Assembly (NCBI GenBank): GCA_002715965.1
Contig: PBAL01000074.1
Span: 62,001-126,000 of the forward strand
From: Verrucomicrobiales bacterium
GTDB lineage: Bacteria > Verrucomicrobiota > Verrucomicrobiia > Limisphaerales > JAYPXF01
Direction: 5' to 3'
DNA: 64,000 nucleotides
In this document: positions 1 through 7,606 of the stretch, one piece after another
Position numbering within the stretch: the first letter of the stretch is position 1
How the letters are laid out: every line of letters starts with the position of its first letter
Notes under the pieces: model-generated
What the model was told of the DNA's origin: nothing
What the model saw: the letters and a program-made list of their open reading frames with translations, nothing else
Databases searched by the model: none
Position numbers and translations under genes: made by a program

Positions 1-696
1 GACACGGGTGACAAGGCGATCATCATCTGCGATCGAATTTTGAAACACCTGCCCGTCTTGCTTGCACTCAGTTGCAACAGCCCCTGGTGGGAAAACCGCA
101 TTACCGGACTGCAATCCCACCGTTCCAAGATCATGGAAGCGCTTCCGACTGCTGGCCTTCCTCCGCAGATGAGCAATTGGAGCGAATACGTCTGGCTCGT
201 GAACCACCTCACCAAGACCAAGTTCATGAACAGTATTCGCGAACTCTGGTGGGACGTGCGTCCGCACAACAATTTCGGCACGGTGGAAGTCCGCATCTGC
301 GATACGCCCGGTTCGTTGGAAGACGCCCTCTCCATTGCCGCGCTTGTTCAATGCATCGTCGTGGGGCTTTCAGAGGAGATCGATGAAGGCACCTACCAAC
401 ACGACGCCCACCCCATGATGATTCGCCAGAACAAATGGCGCGCCGCCCGTTACGGATTGGATGCGGACATCGTGGACGGCATCACCCTCGAATGTAAGAC
501 CGCCCGCGAACGTGCGGCTGACATGGTGGATACGCTCGGTGATACCGCGAGTGCATTGGGATGCTCGAAGTGGTTGGCGAGGATTCTTGAGATGGCGAAG
601 GCTCCAACTGCCGCGGAGCGCCAATTAAAGCTGCTTGAAGAGAAAACGACACACGCGGACCTGGTTCGTGAATTGATCGCGCAAACGCGGGTTTAG
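1..696 (+). CDS. Carboxylate-amine ligase, GCS2/YbdK family (3' part)
   Basis: The reading frame is open from the first base of the window, so the start lies upstream; 231 residues are visible. The family (glutamate-cysteine ligase type 2, YbdK-like) joins a carboxylate to an amine using ATP in the cytosol. Visible family traits are the stretch with SCNSPWWENRITGLQSHR, the conserved R-P-H-x-x-F-G-T-x-E-x-R-x-C-D core (WWDVRPHNNFGTVEVRICDT), and a helical tail with ENKWRAARYGLDA-like spacing (QNKWRAARYGLDADIVD). The exact substrate cannot be read from the sequence. It is followed by about 160 bases without a gene and then by a rearrangement scar. Confidence 0.85.
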   Translation, partial: DTGDKAIIICDRILKHLPVLLALSCNSPWWENRITGLQSHRSKIMEALPTAGLPPQMSNWSEYVWLVNHLTKTKFMNSIRELWWDVRPHNNFGTVEVRICDTPGSLEDALSIAALVQCIVVGLSEEIDEGTYQHDAHPMMIRQNKWRAARYGLDADIVDGITLECKTARERAADMVDTLGDTASALGCSKWLARILEMAKAPTAAERQLKLLEEKTTHADLVRELIAQTRV

Positions 697-856
697 AATC
701 AAGGCCGCTGAATCAAAGGTCGTGGCTGCCTGATCAAGAAGAGTCAGTACAAGTCACTGAAAAGAACCGACGCAGCGTGAACCCTGGTCATCAACGAATG
801 ACGAGACCCGAGAAATCGTCTCGAAGCGACCGTGAACTTGGGTTGGAATCCGGCAC

Positions 857-1015
857 ATGAAATCTCTGCGTGAAGAGCTTTGGTTTGAGGTGCCCGCCCG
901 TCGGGCGTTCATCAACATCACCTCGAAAGTCGAAGAATTGGTTCGGCAAAGCGGCGTCAAAGATGGGCTCTGTTTGTGCTCGGCTATGCATATAAGTGTG
1001 CGTTGTCTTTTGTGA
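857..1015 (+). pseudogene. YjbQ/UPF0047 N-terminal fragment
   Basis: A 52-codon frame starts with [18 protein letters not shown] and runs through [16 protein letters not shown] to SAMHI. This matches the first ~45 residues of the YjbQ family (secondary thiamine-phosphate synthase), which is normally about 135-140 residues. Homology stops just after the MHI motif and a stop codon follows a few codons later. The remainder of the gene, including the catalytic histidine region, is missing. The break coincides with the start of the ThuA-like fragment, so this looks like the left side of a deletion or rearrangement junction near base 995. Confidence 0.65.
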
Positions 1016-1345
1016 AATGGAACCACAACACTTGGCATGGGTGGCCGAGCGCGAAAATGGCGCACGTGGCTTCGGTTTTACCGGCATGCGTGTGAACGCC
1101 AACTGGACCCACGACGATTTCCGAAAGGTGATTCTCAACGGGATCGCTTGGATGGCAAAGTTGAAGATTCCCAGCAATGGCGTCGATTCTTCCGCACTCA
1201 CCAATGACGAACTCACGGCGATGGCGCGGAAGTTCCAGAACGGATTCGGCAAGGCCGGGTACAAAGCTCGCCCACCGGGCCATCCCAATGCCAAACCGTT
1301 CTTCGAAAGCGCCAGATCTGCCGTTCGATCTAAGGGAAGTCCTTC
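996..1345 (+). pseudogene. ThuA-like domain C-terminal fragment
   Basis: The frame begins abruptly and immediately gives [19 protein letters not shown], then RGFGFTGMRVNANW, DDFRKVILNGIAWMAKLKIP and ALTNDELTAMARK. This is the C-terminal part of ThuA-like (trehalose-utilisation, glutamine-amidotransferase-like) proteins, which are common secreted proteins in this kind of organism. The N-terminal two thirds are absent and an in-frame stop precedes it at 993. The native stop is also lost, because the frame runs on antisense into the cytochrome-like fragment until base 1505. It is therefore truncated at both ends. Confidence 0.6.
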
Positions 1346-1615
1346 TTACGGTTCTTCCACGATGAAACCAAATTTCTCCCAACCGCCACTCTTACCCGGC
1401 AGTTTGTCCTTAAACACCTCTGGGATCACCAGCCACAGATCGAGGGGAAAGCCGGACTTCTGTCCGATGCTGCCGTATTTGAAATGTGTGGCGGGGTCTT
1501 TGTAGGTCGCCGAAGGTCCTTTGCGCAGCAGATAATACCAGCCCACGTAACCGCCGACGAGAGACAGCAGAAGCAACGCAATGATGATGACGCGCTTTTT
1601 TGAGAGTTTGTGCAC
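1346..1615 (-). pseudogene. N-terminal fragment of a membrane-anchored cytochrome/peroxidase-like protein
   Basis: The 89-residue product has a short basic start (MHKLSKKR), one transmembrane segment (about residues 8-28) and then the sequence HFKYGSIGQKSGFPLDLWLVIPEVF and WEKFGFIVEEP, followed by a stop. From memory, the HFKYGSIG...P-x-W-x-V-x-P-x-V-F pattern opens a family of large RoxA-like/di-heme cytochrome proteins of several hundred residues. No CxxCH haem motif follows. A few codons beyond the stop still read like family sequence (EGLPLDRT), after which homology ends at the ThuA fragment. I infer a truncated gene; the family assignment is moderately sure only. Confidence 0.5.
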
Positions 1616-1703
1616 GTGAGCCTCGATCTGCGCGGAGCAATCTCGCGATTCAAGGTCGCGCAGTCATGCCATCAGACTGGCGAAAGGACGATACGATTCC
1701 CGC

Positions 1704-1898
1704 TCAATCAAAATCCGAACAGCTCATGAAGTAATGGCAGCGCTCGCAACGAAGTTTGCATCCCAGATTGGCCAGTTCCTGCCCACAGCGCGGACACCAT
1801 CGCCAATACTCGCCAATCAACGCTTCGTTGCCGGCGGGCGACTCGGGATCTCTGGATGGGGTATGGGATTGATCGGAGGGGTGTGTCTGTGTGCTCAT
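1704..1898 (-). CDS. Small zinc-ribbon protein
   Basis: A 64-residue protein with an acidic, polar N-terminus and a C-terminal zinc-ribbon-like module: WCPRCGQELANLGCKLRCERC followed by HYFMSCSDFD at the very end. The CxxC...CxxC pairs would bind one zinc ion. The C-terminal GCKLRC..C-x-Y-F-M-S-C-S-D-x motif looks strongly conserved, but I know no assigned function. The frame is open further upstream to 2027; I chose the internal ATG at 1898 because the upstream extension is not protein-like. The neighbours give no functional hint. Confidence 0.55.
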   Translation of the reverse strand: MSTQTHPSDQSHTPSRDPESPAGNEALIGEYWRWCPRCGQELANLGCKLRCERCHYFMSCSDFD

Positions 1899-2076
1899 GA
1901 ACGGGGAGCCATGAGAATAGTTCTCAGCGGCAGACTGCACAAGCCGCGAACCGAGCGCCCCACATGTTCGTGTCCGGGATAGGACTCGCAAATCCTTACG
2001 AGACTCGTAGCTCCAGAACACGTTCACAGCAAGTGAACGTGAACAACGGGCTCACGTCCGATTCCAAGGAGGCGGC

Positions 2077-2421
2077 TCAGCCCGGGGGCCAGCTCATGGG
2101 GCGACCGCCGAGGATGTGAATGTGGAGATGTGGAACGGATTCGCCTGCGTTGCGGCCGTTGTTGATGACCACGCGATAGCCGTCTTCAGCCAGGCCTTCT
2201 TTGCGAGCGATTTCTCCGACCTTGATCATGAGGTGGCCGAGGAGTTCCTGATCGTCCGGTTGCGCTTCACCAATGCGGGGGATTGGTTTCTTGGGAATGA
2301 CCAGGATATGGGTCGGGGCTTGGGGATTGGCGTCGTGAAAGGCGAAGGAGGTTTCGTCATCGTGGACGACATTCGCCTTCAATTCGCCCGAAATGATTCG
2401 TTCGAAGATGGTCTGGCTCAT
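2077..2421 (-). CDS. HIT family nucleotide hydrolase (HinT-like)
   Basis: The product is 114 residues, the usual size of HinT-type purine nucleoside phosphoramidases. It begins SQTIFERIISGELKANVV, has the middle block THILVIPKKPIPRI, and ends with the catalytic histidine triad HLHIHILGGRPMSWPPG. The family cleaves AMP-lysine and related phosphoramidates in the cytosol. The frame is open upstream to 2541, but family alignment supports the ATG at 2421. It is the last gene of a leftward operon, 14 bases after the unknown gene and behind nrdR. Confidence 0.9.
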   Translation of the reverse strand: MSQTIFERIISGELKANVVHDDETSFAFHDANPQAPTHILVIPKKPIPRIGEAQPDDQELLGHLMIKVGEIARKEGLAEDGYRVVINNGRNAGESVPHLHIHILGGRPMSWPPG

Positions 2422-2435
2422 CAGTTGAAGCTGGA

Positions 2436-2993
2436 TCAGGAAACGACCAACGCGGTTTCCATGCTGGCCTTGCGTTGGTCGAGGTAGTCGCGGAGAAATT
2501 CGATGATCTGGTCGGACATCTTGACGCATCGTTTGCACCAACGTTGTTTGCCAACGAGGCTTTTGACGCAGGGGCGCAGTCCGTTGAGCCGCACGAGGTG
2601 CGGGGATTCCTCAAGCAGATCGGCGAAGTTGTCGCGCAGGCGTTGGAAGAAGAGAAGTTCGCTGGCTGCGCCTTCATCGGCAACGAGGTCGATGAGGTCG
2701 GCTTCGATGATCTTCCCCACTTTGCGTGCATTCTCGTTGGAAACGACCTTTAGGCCGAGTTTTCGAAGTACACGTTCCAGCGCAGCGGTGAATTCCCGGA
2801 TGGTGACGACTTCCTGCTGCAATTCGGTTTTGAAATAGTGGAGGACTGCCGCAGCTGCCTGACGCACAAGATTGGGGTCGAGCTTATTCACTGCGTCGCC
2901 GATAAGTTCGATCGTCACTTCTTCCGCATCGCACGGAATCAGGTCGCCGTCGGCAGTCTCAAAAACCAGGGAGTGGGAATGTAGCAGTATCAC
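2436..2993 (-). CDS. Conserved-looking protein of unknown function, nrdR-linked
   Basis: I do not recognise this 185-residue protein. It looks cytosolic, acidic and largely helical, with no signal peptide or membrane segment. Near the C-terminus lies a cysteine cluster (RPCVKSLVGKQRWCKRCVKM) that could bind a metal. The start is GTG at 2993, supported by a good ribosome site (GGAGG, six bases upstream) that sits inside the end of nrdR; the two genes overlap by 35 bases. It lies between nrdR and a HIT gene in one operon, so a link to nucleotide metabolism is an inference from context only. Confidence 0.7.
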   Translation of the reverse strand: MILLHSHSLVFETADGDLIPCDAEEVTIELIGDAVNKLDPNLVRQAAAAVLHYFKTELQQEVVTIREFTAALERVLRKLGLKVVSNENARKVGKIIEADLIDLVADEGAASELLFFQRLRDNFADLLEESPHLVRLNGLRPCVKSLVGKQRWCKRCVKMSDQIIEFLRDYLDQRKASMETALVVS

Positions 2994-3444
2994 GTTTGAC
3001 CTCCAGGCGTTTGACGGTGTCCAGAAAGTCTTCCGCTTCCTCGAACCGCCGATAGATGCTCGCGTATCGGACGTAGGCCACTTTGTCCAGATCGCGAATG
3101 TTGCTCATGACTTCGAGACCGATCTCATTGGTCGGCACTTCGGAGTCAAACTTGTTGGCAATGGCTTCCACGACCCGGGAAACCATTTCTTCGATTTCGC
3201 CCGTGCTGACTGGTCGCTTGGAAAACGAGGCGTTGATCCCGGCGATCAGCTTGTCGCGGGAGAATTCCTCCCGGCGTCCGTCCCGCTTGATCACCATGAG
3301 CCCGGCTCGTTCAATCTCCTCGTATGTCGTGAAGCGATGCGAACATTTGTTGCATTCGCGCCGACGCCGGATCGTTGAACCTTCCCGCGACGAGCGCGAG
3401 TCGACCACCTTATCATCCTGACATCCGCATTTAGGGCAACGCAT
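2959..3444 (-). CDS. nrdR: Transcriptional repressor NrdR
   Basis: A 161-residue protein matching NrdR over its whole length. It has the N-terminal zinc ribbon (MRCPKCGCQDDKVVDSR, then RRRRECNKCSHRFTTYEE), followed by an ATP-cone domain (VIKRDGRREEFSRDKLIAGI; YVRYASIYRRFEEAEDF). NrdR senses ATP/dATP through the cone and represses ribonucleotide reductase genes by binding paired 16-bp boxes. No reductase gene is in the window. It is the first gene of a leftward operon with an unknown protein and a HIT hydrolase. Two NrdR-box-like sites lie just upstream, suggesting autoregulation. Confidence 0.96.
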   Translation of the reverse strand: MRCPKCGCQDDKVVDSRSSREGSTIRRRRECNKCSHRFTTYEEIERAGLMVIKRDGRREEFSRDKLIAGINASFSKRPVSTGEIEEMVSRVVEAIANKFDSEVPTNEIGLEVMSNIRDLDKVAYVRYASIYRRFEEAEDFLDTVKRLEVKRDTATFPLPGF

Positions 3445-3459
3445 ACTTAATCGTTAACG

Positions 3460-3507
3460 CCACAACTTATTGAGGTTCGCAGGGGACTAGCACACAACCT
3501 GTTGTGG
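3460..3507. promoter_or_regulatory. Pair of NrdR-box-like sites upstream of nrdR
   Basis: Two 16-base sites, 3460-3475 (CCACAACTTATTGAGG) and 3492-3507 (ACACAACCTGTTGTGG), start 32 bases apart, three helical turns. Against the remembered consensus ACACWATATATWGTGT they match at 11 and 12 of 16 positions. The second site contains the perfect inverted repeat CACAAC-CT-GTTGTG. They lie 16-63 bases upstream of the nrdR start. Pairing at about 31-32 bases is the known arrangement for NrdR boxes. Binding is inferred. Confidence 0.5.
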
Positions 3508-3645
3508 TTGCAAGTCGATTTCTGGATAAACTTACTCACAATCGCCTCGCCCGGAATCGGAATCTCCCCGATCGTTGAACTTTCTGGGTCGCAACAAGAC
3601 ATCCGTGAATGGCAGTCCGTCCGCAAAAGTCAAAATCCGCACACC

Positions 3646-4929
3646 ATGCAAAACAAAGGTAACAATCGTCGCAAATTCATCCGTAACTCCTCAGCCACAG
3701 TTGGAGGAGCAGCCGTCGCATCACAACTCGCGTTCCCCTCGGTCACTCTGGGCAAGGACTTGGCCAAAAAGTTCAAGATCGGCCTGATCGGTTGTGGCGG
3801 ACGCGGCACGGGCGCTGCCAATCAGGCGCTGAGAGCGGACAGCAACACGGAGATGTGGGCTCTCGCAGACATGTTCCCGGAGCAGATCGAGCGCACGGAG
3901 AAGATACTTAAGACGGAGCACAAGGATCGGGTTAATATCGCCAAGGGGCGTCAATTCACCGGGCTCAATGCGTATGAGAAGCTTCTGGACAGCGGAGTGG
4001 ACATCGTCCTCATCGCCACGCCTCCGGGGTTCCGCCCGATCCACTTTCGCGCGGCAGTGAATGCCGGCAAGCACGTGTTTGCAGAGAAACCCGTCGCGAC
4101 CGATGCTCCGGGCGTTCGCGACATCTTGTCGGCGAACGAGATCGCCAAAAAGAACGGAACAGCCGTGGTGTCGGGCCTGTGCTGGAGATACGAAACCGGA
4201 ATGCGAAAAGTGATAAACGCAATCCACGACGGCGCGATTGGCAAGATCATCAACTGTGAATCCACGCGCTACTCAAGGGGCGTCTCGAAGATGGCCGAGC
4301 GTCAGGACGGCTGGACAGATTTGGAATACCAGATTCGGAATTGGTACTACTTCACCTGGCTATCCGGCGATTTCATCGTGGAACAGTTCGTGCACGAGCT
4401 GGACAAGATGTCGTGGTTGCTCGGGAAGTATCCGGAGACCGTGCTTTGCTCCGGCGGGCGCATTTCTCGAACAGAGGAGAAGTACGGCCATGTATTCGAT
4501 CACTTCAATGCGATCTACGAATACGAAGACGGCGTTCGCTATTACGCCTCCACGCGTCATCAACCCGGATGTGATGGCACGTTCCGCGACAATGTGTTCG
4601 GCACGGAAGGTTGGGCCGACATGATGAAGTTCACGATCTTCGGAAAGAACCAGCAGCGCCTGGCAAAGCGTCGCACCGATATGCACCAGTTGGAACACGA
4701 CGAGATGTACTCCGCATTGCGCCAGGGCGAGATCATCAACAACGGTGAATACATGGCGCATTCATCGCTAATGGGGATCATGGCGCGTGAGTCCGCCTAT
4801 ACCGGCAAGCGCGTGAGTTGGGCCCAGGTTCTGAATTCCAAACGACGGATCGTTCCGGAGAAGTTTGATTGGGACATGAATCTTCCCGATCCGCCGGTGG
4901 CCAAGCCGGGTGTGACTCCATTTATCTAA
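3646..4929 (+). CDS. Tat-exported Gfo/Idh/MocA family oxidoreductase
   Basis: A 427-residue protein with a Tat-like signal (NNRRKFIRNSSATVGGAAVA) followed by a Rossmann NAD(P)-binding domain (KFKIGLIGCGGRGTGAANQAL). The family's dinucleotide/substrate motif is present as GKHVFAEKPVATD, and the C-terminal Gfo/Idh domain contains WYYFTWLSGDFIVEQFVHELD and the HQPGCDGTFRDNVFGTEGWAD region. Family members oxidise or reduce sugars and cyclitols; the substrate cannot be told. The Tat signal implies export with cofactor already bound, a common pattern in Planctomycetes and Verrucomicrobia. The start at 3646 is chosen because it opens the Tat signal; the frame extends to 3502. It converges with the deacetylase gene. 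Confidence 0.88.
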   Translation: MQNKGNNRRKFIRNSSATVGGAAVASQLAFPSVTLGKDLAKKFKIGLIGCGGRGTGAANQALRADSNTEMWALADMFPEQIERTEKILKTEHKDRVNIAKGRQFTGLNAYEKLLDSGVDIVLIATPPGFRPIHFRAAVNAGKHVFAEKPVATDAPGVRDILSANEIAKKNGTAVVSGLCWRYETGMRKVINAIHDGAIGKIINCESTRYSRGVSKMAERQDGWTDLEYQIRNWYYFTWLSGDFIVEQFVHELDKMSWLLGKYPETVLCSGGRISRTEEKYGHVFDHFNAIYEYEDGVRYYASTRHQPGCDGTFRDNVFGTEGWADMMKFTIFGKNQQRLAKRRTDMHQLEHDEMYSALRQGEIINNGEYMAHSSLMGIMARESAYTGKRVSWAQVLNSKRRIVPEKFDWDMNLPDPPVAKPGVTPFI

Positions 4930-4937
4930 AAAGCATG

Positions 4938-4955
4938 ATCCGACTCACGTCGGAT
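4938..4955 (-). terminator. Hairpin between convergent genes
   Basis: ATCCGAC (4938-4944) and GTCGGAT (4949-4955) form a 7-bp stem with a 4-base loop. Read leftward, the stem is followed after a few bases by a run of five T, so it probably ends leftward transcripts or, less well, both. It lies in the 27-base gap between the convergent oxidoreductase and deacetylase genes. Because the deacetylase stop is at 4957, the hairpin would terminate that gene. Confidence 0.5.
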
Positions 4956-4956
4956 T

Positions 4957-5916
4957 CTACTGCGGGGTGGCGGCTGCGATGCGGTGGAGGTCGGTGAGTT
5001 CGGCTTTGTTGCCAGCGTCGCGGACCATCTTGCAGATCAGGTCGATGGTTTTGAATTCCGGATCGACCACGCCGAGGCAGGAGGGATGCGCGAGGAAATC
5101 AAACACGGCGCGGTTTGCAACTGCCCACTCAATTGAGAGGTGAACCGCTTCGAGGAACCACTCGAGTTTCCAACGACCATTGCGAAACGCACCGATGTCA
5201 CTGATCGGACTCATGGGTATTTCGAGCAGCCCGTTCGAGTAGCGAAATGGTTGTGACTCCCTTTGAGCAGCAACGATGCTCTCGTAGATCTTCGTGTCCG
5301 GTTTCGGTCCGTTCAGATGTCGTGCGTATTTGCTGCTGATCCATTTGAAGCCGAGTTGCTTGAACATGTCCTGTAAATCGGGCCGTTCGGAAAGGCCGTA
5401 TCGAAATCCACCCGGAGTTCGAAAGCCCGTGGGTTTCACCCCAAGCCGTTTCGACATCGCGGCTGAACAAAGCTCAATGTTTTCTTGAATCACCTCTTTC
5501 GGATCTTTCCCACTGATCAGCCACGGTGCGCGACGAAATCGAAACTGCACCTCTTCCAATAATTTGGCGGTCACTCGAACGTGATCGTAACTGTGATTGT
5601 CCATCGGGTGGCCGTCAGCGACGAGTTTCTTCAGCCACTCGACGTTTTCCTGTTCCAGTACCTGTCCAACCACGAAACCATGGAGCACTCCGCCAGCTTC
5701 CTTGATTCGCCTGGCCGCGCCCACGGTGTATTCTTTTGTAGCTGCATCGAGTTTGCCCTTCTCATAGTCCCATTTTGTGTCCTCCCACTTTGGAAAGTTC
5801 CGGCTCATCTCCAGATCGAAGGTAATGGCGATCTGTGCTTTGCGGGGAGCAGCAGCGATTCCACCTGCGGCCAGTGCACCAGCCGCTATTGCGCGAAGGG
5901 AGGATCTGCGGTTCAT
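4957..5916 (-). CDS. Polysaccharide deacetylase-like (NodB/CE4) protein
   Basis: A 319-residue protein with an N-terminal export signal (MNRRSSLRAIAAGALAAGG). The NodB-homology fold follows: ITFDLEMSRN carries the first-motif aspartate, GHPMDNHSYDHVRV matches the zinc-binding H-x3-H motif, and GFRTPGGFRYG is motif 3. These enzymes remove acetyl or formyl groups from amino sugars in envelope polymers outside the membrane. The segment FLAHPSCLGVVDPEF looks like the last conserved motif. The substrate is unknown. I used the ATG at 5916; the frame is open nine codons further. Confidence 0.75.
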   Translation of the reverse strand: MNRRSSLRAIAAGALAAGGIAAAPRKAQIAITFDLEMSRNFPKWEDTKWDYEKGKLDAATKEYTVGAARRIKEAGGVLHGFVVGQVLEQENVEWLKKLVADGHPMDNHSYDHVRVTAKLLEEVQFRFRRAPWLISGKDPKEVIQENIELCSAAMSKRLGVKPTGFRTPGGFRYGLSERPDLQDMFKQLGFKWISSKYARHLNGPKPDTKIYESIVAAQRESQPFRYSNGLLEIPMSPISDIGAFRNGRWKLEWFLEAVHLSIEWAVANRAVFDFLAHPSCLGVVDPEFKTIDLICKMVRDAGNKAELTDLHRIAAATPQ

Positions 5917-6188
5917 GCGAATAGACTTCCGCAATTCGAGCATTCAATCACGCCTATTCTTGGCCCCACAGTGGCCGGAAATGCACTTGCCCGAAAACGT
6001 GTTCGGGCAGAGACTCGCCCGCGGTTCCGATTTGCCCAACGACCAGTTAATTGCATGAGCCAGGACGCGGAAGCTGAAACCGATTCCCTTCGGCCTGTTC
6101 GTCCCGTGGATTCACGCAAACGTTATTGGCAAGTGCCTCAACTTGCTAACTGCTGAGCCGTTGCAAGAATTTGGGAATACGCCCATGG

Positions 6189-6623
6189 CTATCCGCCACT
6201 CTTCTGCTTGGGCAGGTGCTTCTTGATGGGGATGGAATGATAATACCACGTCCGCGGTGTCATCTTCCCATCCATGTGATGTGTCTTGAGAACCACCGTC
6301 GCGCGTTCGGCCAGGGAGCGGAGGATATGCACGCGACCAATCTTTTCTTTTCCGTCGCCCATCAATTTGATTGAGACGACGAGATCATGGCGGCCAGAAC
6401 CGTCGTTCGCCGGTATTCCCAGATCGACGGAATCGAGCGGTCCCAGGCGTCCTTCGTCCTGAAGCTTGAACACAATCGTGACACAGCCGGTTTTGTGGTC
6501 GGGCATGGACACGCTGTATTTCAGTTTGAGCTCTTCCTTGGTCTTCCCGAGTTCGAATCCAAGTGCAAAAACATGGAAAGTCAGGATGAGGGCGCCAAGT
6601 AGAAGGAATGATCTAATCGGCAT
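6189..6623 (-). CDS. Small secreted protein of unknown function
   Basis: A 144-residue product with a classic signal peptide (MPIRSFLLLGALILTFHVFALG). The mature part is predicted to be beta-rich, with LKLKYSVSMPDHKTGCVTIV and SGRHDLVVSIKLMGDGKEKIGRVHIL, and ends in a basic tail. I do not recognise the family. The start could be the ATG at 6623 or one five codons upstream. Nothing between 5917 and 6188 resembles a gene. A dispersed inverted repeat lies just upstream at 6676-6764. Confidence 0.6.
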   Translation of the reverse strand: MPIRSFLLLGALILTFHVFALGFELGKTKEELKLKYSVSMPDHKTGCVTIVFKLQDEGRLGPLDSVDLGIPANDGSGRHDLVVSIKLMGDGKEKIGRVHILRSLAERATVVLKTHHMDGKMTPRTWYYHSIPIKKHLPKQKSGG

Positions 6624-6675
6624 GGCTCTTGGACACATGGGATTGGGTTTTCTTAGGCGTGCAAAGTTGTGGGCA

Positions 6676-6764
6676 GGTCTCCCGGCTCGGCCACAGTTTC
6701 GACCGAAGGTCTCACTCGCCGTGTTGCAGACCTTCGGTCGAGTGAGTAAAGCGTTCGGGAGACC
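6676..6764. repeat. Dispersed palindromic repeat, copy 1
   Basis: Two nested inverted repeats. The outer arms are GGTCTCCCG (6676-6684) and CGGGAGACC (6756-6764). The inner arms are CGACCGAAGGTCT (6700-6712) and AGACCTTCGGTCG (6728-6740), a perfect 13-bp stem. The same architecture and sequence recur at 34571-34635 (copy 2). This is a REP- or MITE-like family in intergenic space. It carries no open frame. Confidence 0.7.
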
Positions 6765-6814
6765 GTTTCACAGCGCAGGCACGGGGACTATTGGCGTTGC
6801 GGTCCTGCTTGCCG

Positions 6815-7606
6815 CTACCAAGCGGTCCAGCCGCCATCGATCGTGATGTTCTGGCCGGTCATGTAGCTGCTGGCTTCGCTGGCAAGGAACACCAACGCAC
6901 CCTTGAGTTCTTCGGGCCGCCCCATCCGCCCCATGGGAGATTTCTTCTTTAGACGCTCGACCATGTCTTGATTCACGCGTGGATTTGGAAATGGGCCTGG
7001 ACTGAGGCAGTTCACGCGTACACCGTCCTTTGCCCAGTACACGGCGAGGTGTCGGGTCATGTGAATAATGCCTCCCTTCAGCGCGTGGTAAGAAACCGGG
7101 CTCGCAGGAACTAGCCCATCGTAGGCATCGGGATAGGACGCGACCTGCCCATACATTGAGCCGATCATGACGACGTTGCCTGTGGTTTTGCGGTCGACCA
7201 GGTGATCGCGGAGGTGCCGGGCCAACAGGAAGTAACCGGTAGCGTTTTGCTGCACGCGATTGAAGTCTTCGGCAGAGGCACTGGTAAGGTCATTGGCATC
7301 CCCGGCGTGTCCGTTGTTCACGACGATGTCAATCTTCCCAGCCGTTGATACAGCGCATGCAAAACCTTCGGCGATGGATGACTCGTCCAACTGGTCCATG
7401 GACACGGCAAAGTGCTGATTGCCGCGCTTGGTGCTCAATCCATCGGCGGATGCTCTTGCCGTGTCGAAATCGCGGCTGGCAGCGACCACGTTCGCGCCCG
7501 CCTCGGCAAGTGCGTCGGCAAACGCGCTACCCAGCCAACCGGACGCGCCGGTGATCAATGCGGTCTTTCCACTCAGGTCGAGTTGCTCGGTTACGTCTTC
7601 GCTCAT
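6815..7606 (-). CDS. SDR family oxidoreductase
   Basis: A 263-residue classical short-chain dehydrogenase. It has the cofactor motif TGASGWLG, the NNGHAG motif, the catalytic serine in VVMIGSMYG, the Y-x-x-x-K pair in VSYHALKGG, and the C-terminal SGxxxTGQNITIDGGW. It interconverts a hydroxyl and a keto group using NAD(P). The ATG overlaps the stop of the upstream Gfo/Idh gene by one base (TGATG), so the two are probably translated together. The context, with a DapA-like gene and an amidohydrolase on the opposite strand, suggests catabolism of a sugar acid or a related compound. Confidence 0.93.
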   Translation of the reverse strand: MSEDVTEQLDLSGKTALITGASGWLGSAFADALAEAGANVVAASRDFDTARASADGLSTKRGNQHFAVSMDQLDESSIAEGFACAVSTAGKIDIVVNNGHAGDANDLTSASAEDFNRVQQNATGYFLLARHLRDHLVDRKTTGNVVMIGSMYGQVASYPDAYDGLVPASPVSYHALKGGIIHMTRHLAVYWAKDGVRVNCLSPGPFPNPRVNQDMVERLKKKSPMGRMGRPEELKGALVFLASEASSYMTGQNITIDGGWTAW

